The notes below the pieces were generated by a model. It was not told where the DNA came from. It saw only the letters and a program-made list of their open reading frames with translations, and did no database searches. A stretch of 64,000 nt of DNA from Lentisphaerae bacterium GWF2_50_93 (GTDB lineage Bacteria > Verrucomicrobiota > Lentisphaeria > Victivallales > GWF2-50-93), in the NCBI GenBank assembly GCA_001804815.1, contig MHBI01000099.1, positions 186,001-250,000 of the forward strand. Direction: 5' to 3'. The position numbers and the translations under genes were made by a program. This document shows, piece after piece, positions 16,608 through 26,500 of this stretch (positions are counted from its first letter, which is position 1; every line of letters begins with the position of its first letter).

Positions 16608-18098
16608 ATGTACAGCAGAAGCAGTGTCAGCAAAACATACCGTGGCATAAGTCCAACGGACAAGGATGGGCGGAACGGCCTGAGGAACCCCGAACGGGGC
16701 CTTCGCTTCGAGATTCGCGTCGGTGAATTGCCAGGGAAGAACATTGATGAGTTCGCCTGCAGCAAGTGGCCATTCCCCGAGTACAAACAGGATGGTGTCA
16801 CAATCACTCAGGCCTACTGCTACCTCACCGGCTATTGCGAAGCCGGGATTGCCGATGATAAGCTCGCAGCGCTGCAGAAGAGTTTTGACCGTGCCAGGAA
16901 CTGCGGCGTCAAGTTCTTGCTCCGCTTCGCTTATGAATCCAATAGAAGCTCGCCGGGGCCGACCTCTGATCGTGTTCTTTCGCACATCGATCAGCTCCGC
17001 GAAATAATCCATAAAAATATTGACGTGATATATGTAATGCAGTGCGGATTCGTAGGACTATGGGGCGAATGGCACACCTCTGTCCACGGCCTGGAGTCCG
17101 ATTCCGGAAAGTCATCCGCGATACTCCGCAGTGCCCTCGAGATGCTGCCATCCGGACGCTTCACGCAGATGCGCCGCGCCAAATACAAGAAAAATAACCT
17201 TGAAGCCCTCAAGGCATTCGAGGAAATCAGCTCTTCAACCGCCTTCGGCGACAAGCCTGCAGCCAGGATTGGTTTCTTCAACGACGGCACTCTGGCAAAC
17301 AGCTGTGACGGCGGAACCTGGCCCGACGCCCCTTTCTCCACGCACGGCAATCCCGAGTTCGACTATGTATGCCGGGAGGCTCCCTACATGCCCGTTGACG
17401 GTGAGCTCTTCTGGACCGGACACGGAGAAAGATTCATCGCAGGACTTACCGCCGCGGAACGCTTCTGCCTCCATCACTACACCACCTTCAGCTATGTCCA
17501 CGGTTTCCATAAGCTGGACAAGGACAATGTCGAATGGGTAATTGATGACTGGCAGAAGCAGGAACTCCCAGAGAAAGTTCTCAAGGACAGGAGGCTTCCG
17601 GTATCCGACTCCTATTTCGATGCGGCGCCGCGCACGTCCTTCGAATATATCCGCGACCACCTCGGATACAGGATTGAAGTACAGTCCGCCGAATGGCCTC
17701 GAACTGCATGGCCTGACGACGAAATCAAATTCTCGCTGTCTCTGATCAACCGAGGCTTTTCAACATTCATCAACGTGCGCAGGCCTTTTTTTACGCTCAT
17801 CGGCACATCCGGTCAGATTATCGAGATTCCCACGGAAGCAGATTGCCGTTCATGGCAGCCGTACAAGCCGGGAGATCCGGAGCGAAAACCGCCCACTCAC
17901 AAAGTCAGCGCATCGATAAAGCTGCCGCAAGGCATAAGTCCCGGCGAATGGCAAGTCGGGTTCTGGCTGCCGGACGCCGCCCCGTCACTGCGTCTGGAGC
18001 CTGAATACGCAGTGCGCTGTGCAAACGGCGATATCCCCTGGCTGGAAATTGCCGGGTATGGATGCAACGTACTCGGAAACATATGCGTAGGGAGTTGA
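16608..18098 (+). CDS. DUF4832/DUF4874-type TIM-barrel protein, putative glycosidase
   Basis: 496 residues, no signal peptide. It opens with NGLRNPERGLRFEIRVGELP, the hallmark of the DUF4874 barrel, and continues with QAYCYLTGYCE, GVKFLLRFAYES and the conserved VMQCGFVGLWGEWHTS (about 145-160), whose Glu is a candidate catalytic acid. The DUF4832 part follows (about 180-350; LFWTGHGERFIAGLTAAERF, LHHYTTFSYVHGFH). A C-terminal beta-sandwich (about 365-490) holds GEWQVGFWLPDAA. The family is widespread near polysaccharide genes and thought to be a glycoside hydrolase relative; the reaction is not established. The start could also be the GTG two codons earlier. It lies in the LamG/pilin operon driven by operator B. 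Confidence 0.75.
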   Translation: MYSRSSVSKTYRGISPTDKDGRNGLRNPERGLRFEIRVGELPGKNIDEFACSKWPFPEYKQDGVTITQAYCYLTGYCEAGIADDKLAALQKSFDRARNCGVKFLLRFAYESNRSSPGPTSDRVLSHIDQLREIIHKNIDVIYVMQCGFVGLWGEWHTSVHGLESDSGKSSAILRSALEMLPSGRFTQMRRAKYKKNNLEALKAFEEISSSTAFGDKPAARIGFFNDGTLANSCDGGTWPDAPFSTHGNPEFDYVCREAPYMPVDGELFWTGHGERFIAGLTAAERFCLHHYTTFSYVHGFHKLDKDNVEWVIDDWQKQELPEKVLKDRRLPVSDSYFDAAPRTSFEYIRDHLGYRIEVQSAEWPRTAWPDDEIKFSLSLINRGFSTFINVRRPFFTLIGTSGQIIEIPTEADCRSWQPYKPGDPERKPPTHKVSASIKLPQGISPGEWQVGFWLPDAAPSLRLEPEYAVRCANGDIPWLEIAGYGCNVLGNICVGS

Positions 18099-18109
18099 TT
18101 ACAGAGTCA

Positions 18110-18136
18110 TCATCCATGGGACGGCACTGAAAATAA
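18110..18136. repeat. Intergenic repeat, copy 2 (TCATCCATGGGRCGGCA type)
   Basis: TCATCCATGGGACGGCACTG followed by AAAATAA matches copy 1 at 14740 in all but three positions. It sits just before the oxidoreductase gene's ribosome-binding site (AAAGGAT). Confidence 0.5.
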
Positions 18137-18148
18137 TAAGGATAAAGG

Positions 18149-19192
18149 ATGTCTATGAAAACTAGGAAGATAAGAATTGGCATAGTCGGATGCGGTGGAA
18201 TGGCGAAAGCGCATGTAGGCCGTTTTGAAAGCATTTTTGAACGTGTTGAAATCACGGCCGTGGCTGATCTCGATGTCCAGCGGGCGAAGGCCGTTGCGGA
18301 TTTGCTGCCAGGCCAGGTCATGGCAGTGGCAGACTATCGGGAGATCGCCAATCAAGTCGATGCGGTACTCCTGGCCCTGCCGCACCACCTGCATCATCCG
18401 GCGGGCATGTATTTCATAAGCTGCGGCAAGCACGTGCTGATGGAGAAACCTCTTGCAAATTCAGAACGGGAATGCCTTGATCTGATTGAAGCTGCCAAAA
18501 AACAAAGCGTCGTACTCATGGTCGCCTACTGCATGCGTTTCAATCCGCTGGTAATAAAATTCAAGGAACTGCTTGACAGTAGGAAATACGGCGAGTTTTT
18601 CCAGTTGTCCATCTGGACCGAGCAGCATACCGAGCGCGAGCCGTCAAACTGGATGTGCCGTGCCGACCAGGTTGGAGGCGGCCAGCTGTTCAGCCATGGG
18701 TGCCATTACATCGACCTGATGTTGTGGATGATGGGCAGGCCCATATACGGCTGCCATATCGGAACCAGGCTTGGAACCCCTTGGATGGAGAGGGAGGGCA
18801 CCAGCAACGTGTCAATTGCGTTCGAGGGTGGCAGGCTGGGATACCACTTTGGAACCTGGGGCGCGCGCGGTTCGAGGCTGAAGTATTCATTCCACGCACA
18901 TTGCGAAAAAGGGATGCTTGAAGCCGACATCAGCGGGGGCAAGCTGTATTTCCATGGTGACGCCGGCGCGCATGATCCTGACAATCTCGATCCGAAGCAA
19001 CGGGAAACCCTGCTGATGGAAGTTAAGAATGGCAAATCCACGGAGGAGGAGATGAAGCATTTCATCGACTGCATTGAAACCGGGGAGACTCCATTGACCG
19101 ATCCTGTATCCAGCCTGGAGGGACTGAAGCTGATCTGGAGGCTTTACGAGGCCGAAGACCGCCGTGCCATGGCAGCCCTGGACGGAATTTGA
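18149..19192 (+). CDS. Gfo/Idh/MocA-family oxidoreductase
   Basis: 347 residues of normal family length. The Rossmann domain (about 7-125) carries GIVGCGGMA (about 11-19) and the intact catalytic EKP (residues 99-101, GKHVLMEKP). The substrate domain includes GGGQLFSHGCHYIDLMLWMM, whose His/Asp are the usual active-site pair. These enzymes oxidise sugars, cyclitols or glycosides with NAD(P), often opening unusual linkages. No signal peptide, so cytoplasmic. It closes the operon LamG - pilin - DUF4832 - oxidoreductase. An inverted repeat GTCAAGG / CCTTGAC (19209-19233) lies downstream, without a T-run. Confidence 0.88.
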   Translation: MSMKTRKIRIGIVGCGGMAKAHVGRFESIFERVEITAVADLDVQRAKAVADLLPGQVMAVADYREIANQVDAVLLALPHHLHHPAGMYFISCGKHVLMEKPLANSERECLDLIEAAKKQSVVLMVAYCMRFNPLVIKFKELLDSRKYGEFFQLSIWTEQHTEREPSNWMCRADQVGGGQLFSHGCHYIDLMLWMMGRPIYGCHIGTRLGTPWMEREGTSNVSIAFEGGRLGYHFGTWGARGSRLKYSFHAHCEKGMLEADISGGKLYFHGDAGAHDPDNLDPKQRETLLMEVKNGKSTEEEMKHFIDCIETGETPLTDPVSSLEGLKLIWRLYEAEDRRAMAALDGI

Positions 19193-19236
19193 GCGGTGGC
19201 TCGTAATGGTCAAGGCACAGGTGTCTCCTTGACTGC

Positions 19237-19297
19237 TCAATATTGCACAGTAATTATTGAATAATGCATAGATTAATCGAGGCCGTCAAGGTATGAT
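19237..19297 (+). promoter_or_regulatory. Operator C with -10 box, upstream of the pilin/beta-helix operon
   Basis: Half-sites TGCACAG (19244) and TGCATAG (19265) are 21 bp apart and almost identical, with core TAATTATTGAATAA. Twenty nt downstream is TATGAT (19292-19297). This is the best-matched direct repeat of the five copies and could serve as the reference sequence. Confidence 0.78.
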
Positions 19298-19355
19298 CAA
19301 TTGAACGGGTGAAATACGCCGGCAAGGATTGTTTTTCATAAAATAGAGGTGTGAA

Positions 19356-20159
19356 ATGTGCAGTTCTTCCTTTTTCGGAATTCGCACTAGGAAAACTCCT
19401 GCGATATTCACATTGATTGAACTGCTCGTGGTGATTGCGATCATCGCAATTCTTGCGGCGATGCTTCTGCCGGCGTTGAGAAATGCAAAGGAAGCCGCCA
19501 ATAAAATAGTCTGCCTCAACAATCAGAAACAGCTTTCGGTCTATTCAGCTTTCTACGCCCAGACTTTCAACATTTATGTTCCGCATTATCATACGGTCGG
19601 TCCCGGGATATACCATAGGTATTGGTATGCCATGCTTGCAGAGGCGTCTGAATCAGGAATTGAATCGATGGACGGGCATTACGCACCTACCAGGGGGCTG
19701 CCGTCAAGCGATCAGCGTCGGGACCTTATTGCCACTTCCTTCCTGTGCCCCAAGGTAGCTGTCGGCAGGATATCATTCTTCTACCAGTATAATAACTACG
19801 CCGTTACGACAGCTCCCGTGAACATGAGCAACGCGACTGACCGCGGAACATATGTTCGCGACGTCAAGAGTCCGTCCCGGCGTCTGTTTCTGTTTGACAA
19901 TGGCGCTTATGGATTATCCGGGGGAGGTGCGTCCATACCGGGTTCTGGAATCGTTCCGGCTCGAATTGTCGCAGAGACGAATTTCTCGACATGGACTACA
20001 GCCCTGCAGCTTGATTTCCTGAAAGGACGGCATTCAAATGCAGTGAACGGACTTTTTTTCGATGGACATGCCGAAAGCATGCGGTCAGAAGATGTTTCCA
20101 ATCACCGTTATAATATGAACTCGTCAGACAAAAGCCGAATGTTCAACATCAATTTGTGA
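19356..20159 (+). CDS. Type II secretion/type IV pilin-like protein
   Basis: 267 residues. After a short leader comes [20 protein letters not shown], a first helix identical to that of the pilin at 15771. Conserved features follow: [20 protein letters not shown], and [12 protein letters not shown] near the C-terminus. The residue before the mature Phe is Ile (TPAIF), so the prepilin cleavage site lacks the standard Gly. GAGGTG lies 4 nt before the ATG. It is the first gene after operator C and is followed by the Big2/beta-helix gene (45-nt gap). Such pseudopilins are present in very large numbers in Lentisphaerota; a role in presenting or exporting glycan-active proteins is a hypothesis. Confidence 0.87.
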   Translation: MCSSSFFGIRTRKTPAIFTLIELLVVIAIIAILAAMLLPALRNAKEAANKIVCLNNQKQLSVYSAFYAQTFNIYVPHYHTVGPGIYHRYWYAMLAEASESGIESMDGHYAPTRGLPSSDQRRDLIATSFLCPKVAVGRISFFYQYNNYAVTTAPVNMSNATDRGTYVRDVKSPSRRLFLFDNGAYGLSGGGASIPGSGIVPARIVAETNFSTWTTALQLDFLKGRHSNAVNGLFFDGHAESMRSEDVSNHRYNMNSSDKSRMFNINL

Positions 20160-20204
20160 CTGTAGGAAAAGATCAAATAATACAATTGACTGGAGGTTGT
20201 TACC

Positions 20205-23200
20205 GTGTTGAAAAGTATGATGTACATGTTGATTGCCCTCGTTTCCTGCGCTTCTTTTGCCGCAGATAAGCCCGTTGATGCCTTGCCGGCCAGGCCGGCG
20301 AAGGAATCTGCGGCGCCTGCCATAGTCCTGGATAAAACGCAATTGAAATTAAAGGTTGGCGAGACATTCCAGCTGACTGCAACGGTCAGGAATTCAAAAA
20401 GTGATGTCTCATGGTCATCATTCAACCCAGGATTTGCCACCGTGACCCCGAAAGGTCTTGTTACTGCAGTACATGAAGGCAGCCTGAAGATATCAGCCTT
20501 CCTGGTGGCGGACGGAAAAGTGGTTTCCGAATGCAGCGTTGATGTTGTAAAAGAACAAGTCGTGGCGACTCCGGCAAATGCGGCAAGGGAAATAAAGGAA
20601 GTGCTGATAGCAAATCAAATAAAGGAAATGACTGTAGGCGAAGATCTGGGCATAGTGGCGACCTGCCTGCCATATAATGTCTATTCCGACAATCCCTACA
20701 CGCTGGAAACAAGCGATTCAAAAATATTGCAGGTGAGTTCCTCAAACATCGCAACTGCAGTCGGCGAGGGCAAGGTCACATTGACTGCGAAGACTCCGAA
20801 TGGCTGCGCCGACAGCATTACGTTCGAAGTTAAGCGCGCCCTCCCTGATGCGGTGCTGAAACCTGAGGAAATATATAATGTTGAATTAGGCAGATTCAAT
20901 ATTGTCCTGGGGGAAACGGGCAGGGAGCAGTCGATAGAAAACTCCCTTGGAATCAACAATGTGCTCCTATACGCAAAGAGACATGGCTATAAGAAAGTCC
21001 TGTTCCCGAAAGGATTGTACCTGCTGGATCCGAAGGATTCCATTTCAATGAGAAGCAATTTGATTGTTGATTTGAATGGGGCGACGTGGCAGATAAGGCC
21101 GAATGAGTATGCCAGGTATATTTTAGTGTGCTTCCAGGAACTGGACTGGCCCAGCCTGTTTAAAGGTTATGATATTGCAACGGAAGCCGTATCCCAGCCA
21201 TCCCTGTCCGCAGAACCGGTTGATAGGTTTATTGTGAACGAAGGCGAAACATCCATCCTGTCAAAACCTATTTCAATAGGACCATTGCCTCCCAAAGAGC
21301 AACTGGATCAGGCAATAAATTCCCTCGAGCGCGGTGCATTATGCCTGGTCTCAAGCCCGATAGGCATAAATAGAAAAATTATAAAATCTGATATCCCGGG
21401 TGCTCTGGGAATTACATTTAAGCTGAATTATTACAAGGGGCCTGATTTGGTCGCCACAAAGGATTTTGGAAAAATGTGGATAAGGAGCCAGGATGCGAAG
21501 CTATGGAATGATTCAAGGCAGATCCACCAGTTGCGTCCTGAAAATGATTATGACAATATAAAACTTGAACTTGTGTTTTCCTTGAAGAACTGCACCGCTG
21601 ATATCTACGTCGGCGACCCGGCCGTATGCAGGAAAGCAGCTTCGGTGCTGGAAAACAGCAGCCTGCGGAATGGCACAATACTGGGTGAACGCGATTTCAA
21701 GGAACAGTTTTATCCCAAGTGGCAGAAGGACGCCAATACCGAGGGAGCGTTGGCGATATCATTTGCAGAAGGCAGGAATAATGGCATAGAGGGGATGACT
21801 GTTAGAAAAGGGATAGGTTTCAATATGGCTTCAAGGCTGGGGCAGCACTCATACGGAATAGTAGGCGTCGGGGCTGTACCCCTGAAGCATACAGGTTTAG
21901 AATTCGGGAATCTTGACCAAGATGGAAGTCCCATCGAATCCACCACGGTTCAGCGGACGAAGGAATTCATAGATATCTCTGCAATAAAGGAGACTTATGA
22001 ATTAGGATGTCCGCTGGGGTACATGGGATACAATGTGCTTAGGGCGCGGATATATGACATATATTTCTATGATTCAGATAAAGTCTTATTGGATAAAAAA
22101 CGCGGTGCATTGACTTCCAGAAAATACAGCAAGCCTCAAAATTCCAAATACGTGAAGGTCGTATTGCATTGGGATACTGCCATAACTTCAGGAGCCGCGG
22201 ATTTCCGTGACTCAATCGGTTTCTTCACGGACTATAGGCCTCCGACTAAAAACTATATTAGGAACTGCATTATAGAAGATAATTTTTCAACTGGCATGGC
22301 CGCCTGCGGAGGAATCAACTGGCTGATTGAAGGAAACACCTTCAGACGGAACGGAGGACGCATGCCCGGCTGCGACATCGACTGGGAGGATGGCTGGGAA
22401 TACTCGCAGGATGATATTGTCAGGAACAACTCATTTGAATCACGCAACGGACTGATTGTCTGCGCCGGTTTGAACCACGTGTTCAAGAACAATGTCATGA
22501 AAGGCAATACGACCGTATATGCACGAAGCCAATACATGAAATATGCCGGGAACACATTCGGAGAGGAGGGGAAGACGGTAAATTCAGGGTTTGGCACCCA
22601 GACGGATACGTATATCTGCGACAATACTTTCAATGGCGGATCGGCCGCTTTGTCCAGGACACATGAAAAGGAAGCGAAATACACGGGCATATGGAAGAAC
22701 AACATATTCAAGGACACAAGCCTGAAAACTGCAGATTCAAAGATTGGTTCAATTACAAACAATACCTTTACTGCTTCCGAGGGCAAGAATGTTAAAGTCA
22801 GCGGCGGTGCGCTTGAATGCAAGTTTGAAGGCGGGTTTGTCCTTGGCGGCGGAGATTACGAGAAATGTGAATTCAGCAATGGGACAATCCTGACAGATGC
22901 CAAGGAGACGGATAGAATGCTGGTTCTTAAGGAATGCAAGATGAAAAATATTAAATTCAATGCCCCTCATTGCAACCTGACAGTTACAGGCTGCGATTGG
23001 GAAAATTCCACCGGACAGTTATTGGAACTGGCAAACAGCAATGGCATTCCAGACGTAATAAAAATAGAGAACAACAGAATTGTCATCGGTTCCAGCGAAT
23101 CCCTGATTTACGCTTGGAACATAGGAGCCTGGAATGGTAAGAAATTATACATCACCAATAATAAAATAACGGTTCCTGCAAACTATAATGGGTTCTACCT

Positions 23201-23345
23201 TGATGCAAAGTGGCGTGCCAAGGCAACGGAAACCCCTACCGATATATACATCAAGGGCAATATCACGAACCAGCCCATTCAGCCGGCCCCGGGCAATCAT
23301 CTGAGCGGATGCGCGTTGCTGTTTCATCTGGATGAGCCCAGGTAA
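20205..23345 (+). CDS. Exported Big2-domain and right-handed beta-helix protein
   Basis: 1046 residues from a GTG start with GGAGG 8 nt upstream. The signal peptide is YMLIALVSCASFA (cleavage about residue 20). Residues about 42-108 form a bacterial Ig-like Big2 domain (LKVGETFQLTATV, VTAVHEGSLKISAF); a second, more diverged one is at about 125-205 (KTPNGCADSITFEVK). Residues about 225-1030 are rich in N-ending turns (NCIIEDNFSTGM, NTFRRNGGRMPG, NNSFESRNGLIV, NNVMKGNTTVYA), the pattern of a parallel beta-helix as in pectate lyases and other polysaccharide lyases. This suggests a secreted enzyme acting on a polyanionic or branched glycan. Catalytic residues cannot be assigned by eye. Confidence 0.8.
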   Translation: MLKSMMYMLIALVSCASFAADKPVDALPARPAKESAAPAIVLDKTQLKLKVGETFQLTATVRNSKSDVSWSSFNPGFATVTPKGLVTAVHEGSLKISAFLVADGKVVSECSVDVVKEQVVATPANAAREIKEVLIANQIKEMTVGEDLGIVATCLPYNVYSDNPYTLETSDSKILQVSSSNIATAVGEGKVTLTAKTPNGCADSITFEVKRALPDAVLKPEEIYNVELGRFNIVLGETGREQSIENSLGINNVLLYAKRHGYKKVLFPKGLYLLDPKDSISMRSNLIVDLNGATWQIRPNEYARYILVCFQELDWPSLFKGYDIATEAVSQPSLSAEPVDRFIVNEGETSILSKPISIGPLPPKEQLDQAINSLERGALCLVSSPIGINRKIIKSDIPGALGITFKLNYYKGPDLVATKDFGKMWIRSQDAKLWNDSRQIHQLRPENDYDNIKLELVFSLKNCTADIYVGDPAVCRKAASVLENSSLRNGTILGERDFKEQFYPKWQKDANTEGALAISFAEGRNNGIEGMTVRKGIGFNMASRLGQHSYGIVGVGAVPLKHTGLEFGNLDQDGSPIESTTVQRTKEFIDISAIKETYELGCPLGYMGYNVLRARIYDIYFYDSDKVLLDKKRGALTSRKYSKPQNSKYVKVVLHWDTAITSGAADFRDSIGFFTDYRPPTKNYIRNCIIEDNFSTGMAACGGINWLIEGNTFRRNGGRMPGCDIDWEDGWEYSQDDIVRNNSFESRNGLIVCAGLNHVFKNNVMKGNTTVYARSQYMKYAGNTFGEEGKTVNSGFGTQTDTYICDNTFNGGSAALSRTHEKEAKYTGIWKNNIFKDTSLKTADSKIGSITNNTFTASEGKNVKVSGGALECKFEGGFVLGGGDYEKCEFSNGTILTDAKETDRMLVLKECKMKNIKFNAPHCNLTVTGCDWENSTGQLLELANSNGIPDVIKIENNRIVIGSSESLIYAWNIGAWNGKKLYITNNKITVPANYNGFYLDAKWRAKATETPTDIYIKGNITNQPIQPAPGNHLSGCALLFHLDEPR

Positions 23346-23412
23346 ACCATCATGCCGTCGTCGGCAGTTATTCCTAAAGCTTGCTGCCAGGCGCTTAAAA
23401 CTTCAAGATGGC

Positions 23413-23473
23413 GCAATGTTACATAATAATTATTGAATAATGCATAGATTAATGGCGGCTCGCGCCATATTTT
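23413..23473 (+). promoter_or_regulatory. Operator D with -10 box, upstream of the FAD-oxidoreductase operon
   Basis: Half-sites TACATAA (23420) and TGCATAG (23441) are 21 bp apart with core TAATTATTGAATAA, identical to that of operator C. Twenty nt downstream is TATTTT (23468-23473), a weaker -10 than at B. Confidence 0.72.
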
Positions 23474-23562
23474 TCTATGAAGCAGATTTCAACGGGATTG
23501 AGCTATCCTGTACTTTTTTTAAAATCACTATAACTGAATCCGATTCCTGAAAGGAAAATATA

Positions 23563-26500
23563 ATGATCACAAGACGGGCAGATAGTTCAAGCATGGCGAT
23601 TTCCATTGCCTTTCTAATTTTTATTTCATCATTGTCGGCCAAGGAGAATGTCTTTATGGAAAAAGATCGCGAGATACCAGTAATACATGATGTTGATGTT
23701 GTAGTTGTAGGCGGCTCAAGCAGTGCTGTGGCTGCCGCGCGCCAGGCGGCCAGAAGCGGGGCGAAGGTATTCCTGCTCGCGCCACGGCCCTATCTTGGCG
23801 AGGACATTGCAGGAACGCTGCGTCTGTGGCCTGACGGGAATGCACAGCCCATGGCTGAACTCGCGAAATTGATATTCGGGGTTAAAAATCCTGTCCTGCC
23901 ATTCACATACAAGGCCAGTATTGCACCAGAAATGGAGAACCCTGATCCGGATAACAGAAAGCTAAACGACGGAATCTGGAATGACCGGGACCGGCACGGA
24001 GTTCAATACAAGGCGTCGGAGGTCGAGATCATCGTTGATCTTGGCAGGGAGATCTCATTGCAGAAGGCTCGGCTGTATTCATATGAGTATTCAAGGCTGC
24101 CGGGTTCTTCAGTAAATTCCGCCATTGTCAGCACCAGTTCCGACGGGCAAACTTGGAACGAAGCGGGGAAAACAACTTCGCATCCTAAGTTCAATCCACC
24201 AGTGAAATCGGATTATCCCGGCACTTTCGTTCATGAATTCCCCTTGAACGGAAAAGCGCGCTACATCAAGTTCCTTTCAAAGCCAAATGCTGCGGTTTTG
24301 AGGCAGTGGCTTGGTGAGATAGTGATCGAAAGCGCAGATGTTCCGGCATCAATACCGAAAGGGTCGGTTGCTGTGACCACCCCTCTTAATGTCAAAAAGA
24401 CTTTTGATGAAGCCTTGCTTGAGGCGGGTGTTCCGTTTCTTACCGGCACATACGGCACTGAAGTGCTTACAGATGAGAAAGGAAATGTTGCCGGAGTTGT
24501 TGTCTCCAACCGCAGCGGTCGCCAGGCAGTCCGGGCAAAAGTGGTTATAGACGCCACCGACCGGGCCTCCATGGCTCGGCATGCCGGCGCAAAGTTCCGT
24601 CCGTTTCCTGCCGGCACCTACAGTTTTTCACAGACCGTGGTTTCAGGAGAAGCTCCAAAGGCACCCGGCATGGAAGTGAGCGAGTTCCCGAATGCCTATG
24701 ACACAAAACTCACCGGGATGAAAGCCCCGGAGGGGATGCCGGATGATATCAAAGGAAGGCTGTTCGAGTGCAGGGCAGCGCTTCCGATGAAAAATGATTC
24801 CCCGAGTTCATTCGCTGAGGCAGAACAGAGGATCCGTGATATGACATTTACCGCCCAGCAGCTTGACACAGCTGAAAAGACATTTTTCGTGCCGCCGGAT
24901 TCGTTGATTGGCGCTGCATCAATGGTTGGCGCTTGGAAGGATGTCTCAGCGCTTGACCTGAATGTATGCCGCCCTGCAGGAATGCCATATTGTTACATTT
25001 TAAGTGCGATGGCTGATGTGTCAAGAGAAGCAGCGGCTTCGCTGATCAAGCCTTGCAACTTGATGGAGCTGGCCGAGCGTGTCGGTGTTGCGGCAGCTGA
25101 AGAAGCCAGGAAAAGACCTGAACTTGTGAATGTAAGACTCCGCAAAACTGGACCAGAAAGCAATGTTGCAGCAGGGGAAGTCCGTGAAATTCTGGAAGGA
25201 CTGATGCCTAATTCAGCTACGGCAGCAGGTAAAGTCAAGGCGGAGCTTCGCGGTCTTCCGGTGATTGCCGAATGCGATGTGCTGGTTGTCGGAGGCGGAA
25301 CTTCCGGGGCACCGGCAGCCATATCCGCGGCGCGGCAGGGCATGAAAACCATCCTTGTGGAATATCAGTACAATCTTGGAGGCGTCTCCACCGTGGGCAT
25401 ACTTGGCAGCTATTACTATGGAAACCCATGTGGATTCACCGAGGAGATAGATGAGGGCGTCAGGAAGACAGGCGCAGTCCTTGTTCAAAGCAAGGCCGAG
25501 TGGTATCGCCGCCAGTGCCGGATTTCCAAGGTTGAAATATGGTTTGGCACAATGGCATGTGGCGCGGTTGTCGACGGACAGGGAATAGTTGGAGCCGTGG
25601 TCGTGGCGCCAGATGGAACCCGAGGCGTGATCAGGGCAAAGACTGTCATAGATTCCACCGGCAATGCGGATATAGCCGCAGCGGCAGGTGCTGAAACTGA
25701 ATTCATCAATCCTGAAGAACTCTCATTGCAGGGCGCAACGATGAACTGGCGCAATCTCGGATCGAGCGTGATCAACGTGGATATAGGCTTTGTCGATGAC
25801 GAGGACGCTGCCGACATGTGCTTTTTCGCGTTGCGCGGAAGAAAGGCTTTCTCGTTCAACACCTATTGGGACCAGTCCCAGCTTGTCAACAGCCGCGAGC
25901 GCCGCCACTTAATTGGCGAATACGTGGTGCAGCCAATGGATTTCATGAACGGCAGGACATTCCATGACACCATCGTCCAATGCTACACCACGCATGACAC
26001 GCATGGACAGACAAACCATGACATGCTTTTCCTGAGCATGATATCAGGTTCTGAAAGCCATATCTGGGCAAACCTCCCTTACCGGTCGCTGCTGCCTAAG
26101 AAACTTGACGGACTCATGGTGACCGGCCTTGGAATAAGCGCCCACCGTGACGCGATACCTGTACTGCGGATGCAGCGTGATGTTCAGAACCAGGGTTATG
26201 CCGCAGGTTATGCCGCCGCAATGGGGATAAAGGACAATGTGCCTCCCAGGAATATCGACATTAAGAAGCTACAGAAACATCTGGTGGAAGTCAAGATATT
26301 GAAGCCGGAGGTTCTTGCATACGTTGACAATTATCCTCTTGCCGACGATAAGCTTAAGGAAGCGATCAGGGTAATACCAACTTACGGCGGATACAACATG
26401 CTCTGGAGGCTGTTCACAGATCCGAAGCGTTCGATTCCTCTGCTGGTTGACGCCTACGGCGGGACAAATGATTCAGATGCCGTATCCAAGACCAGGTATG

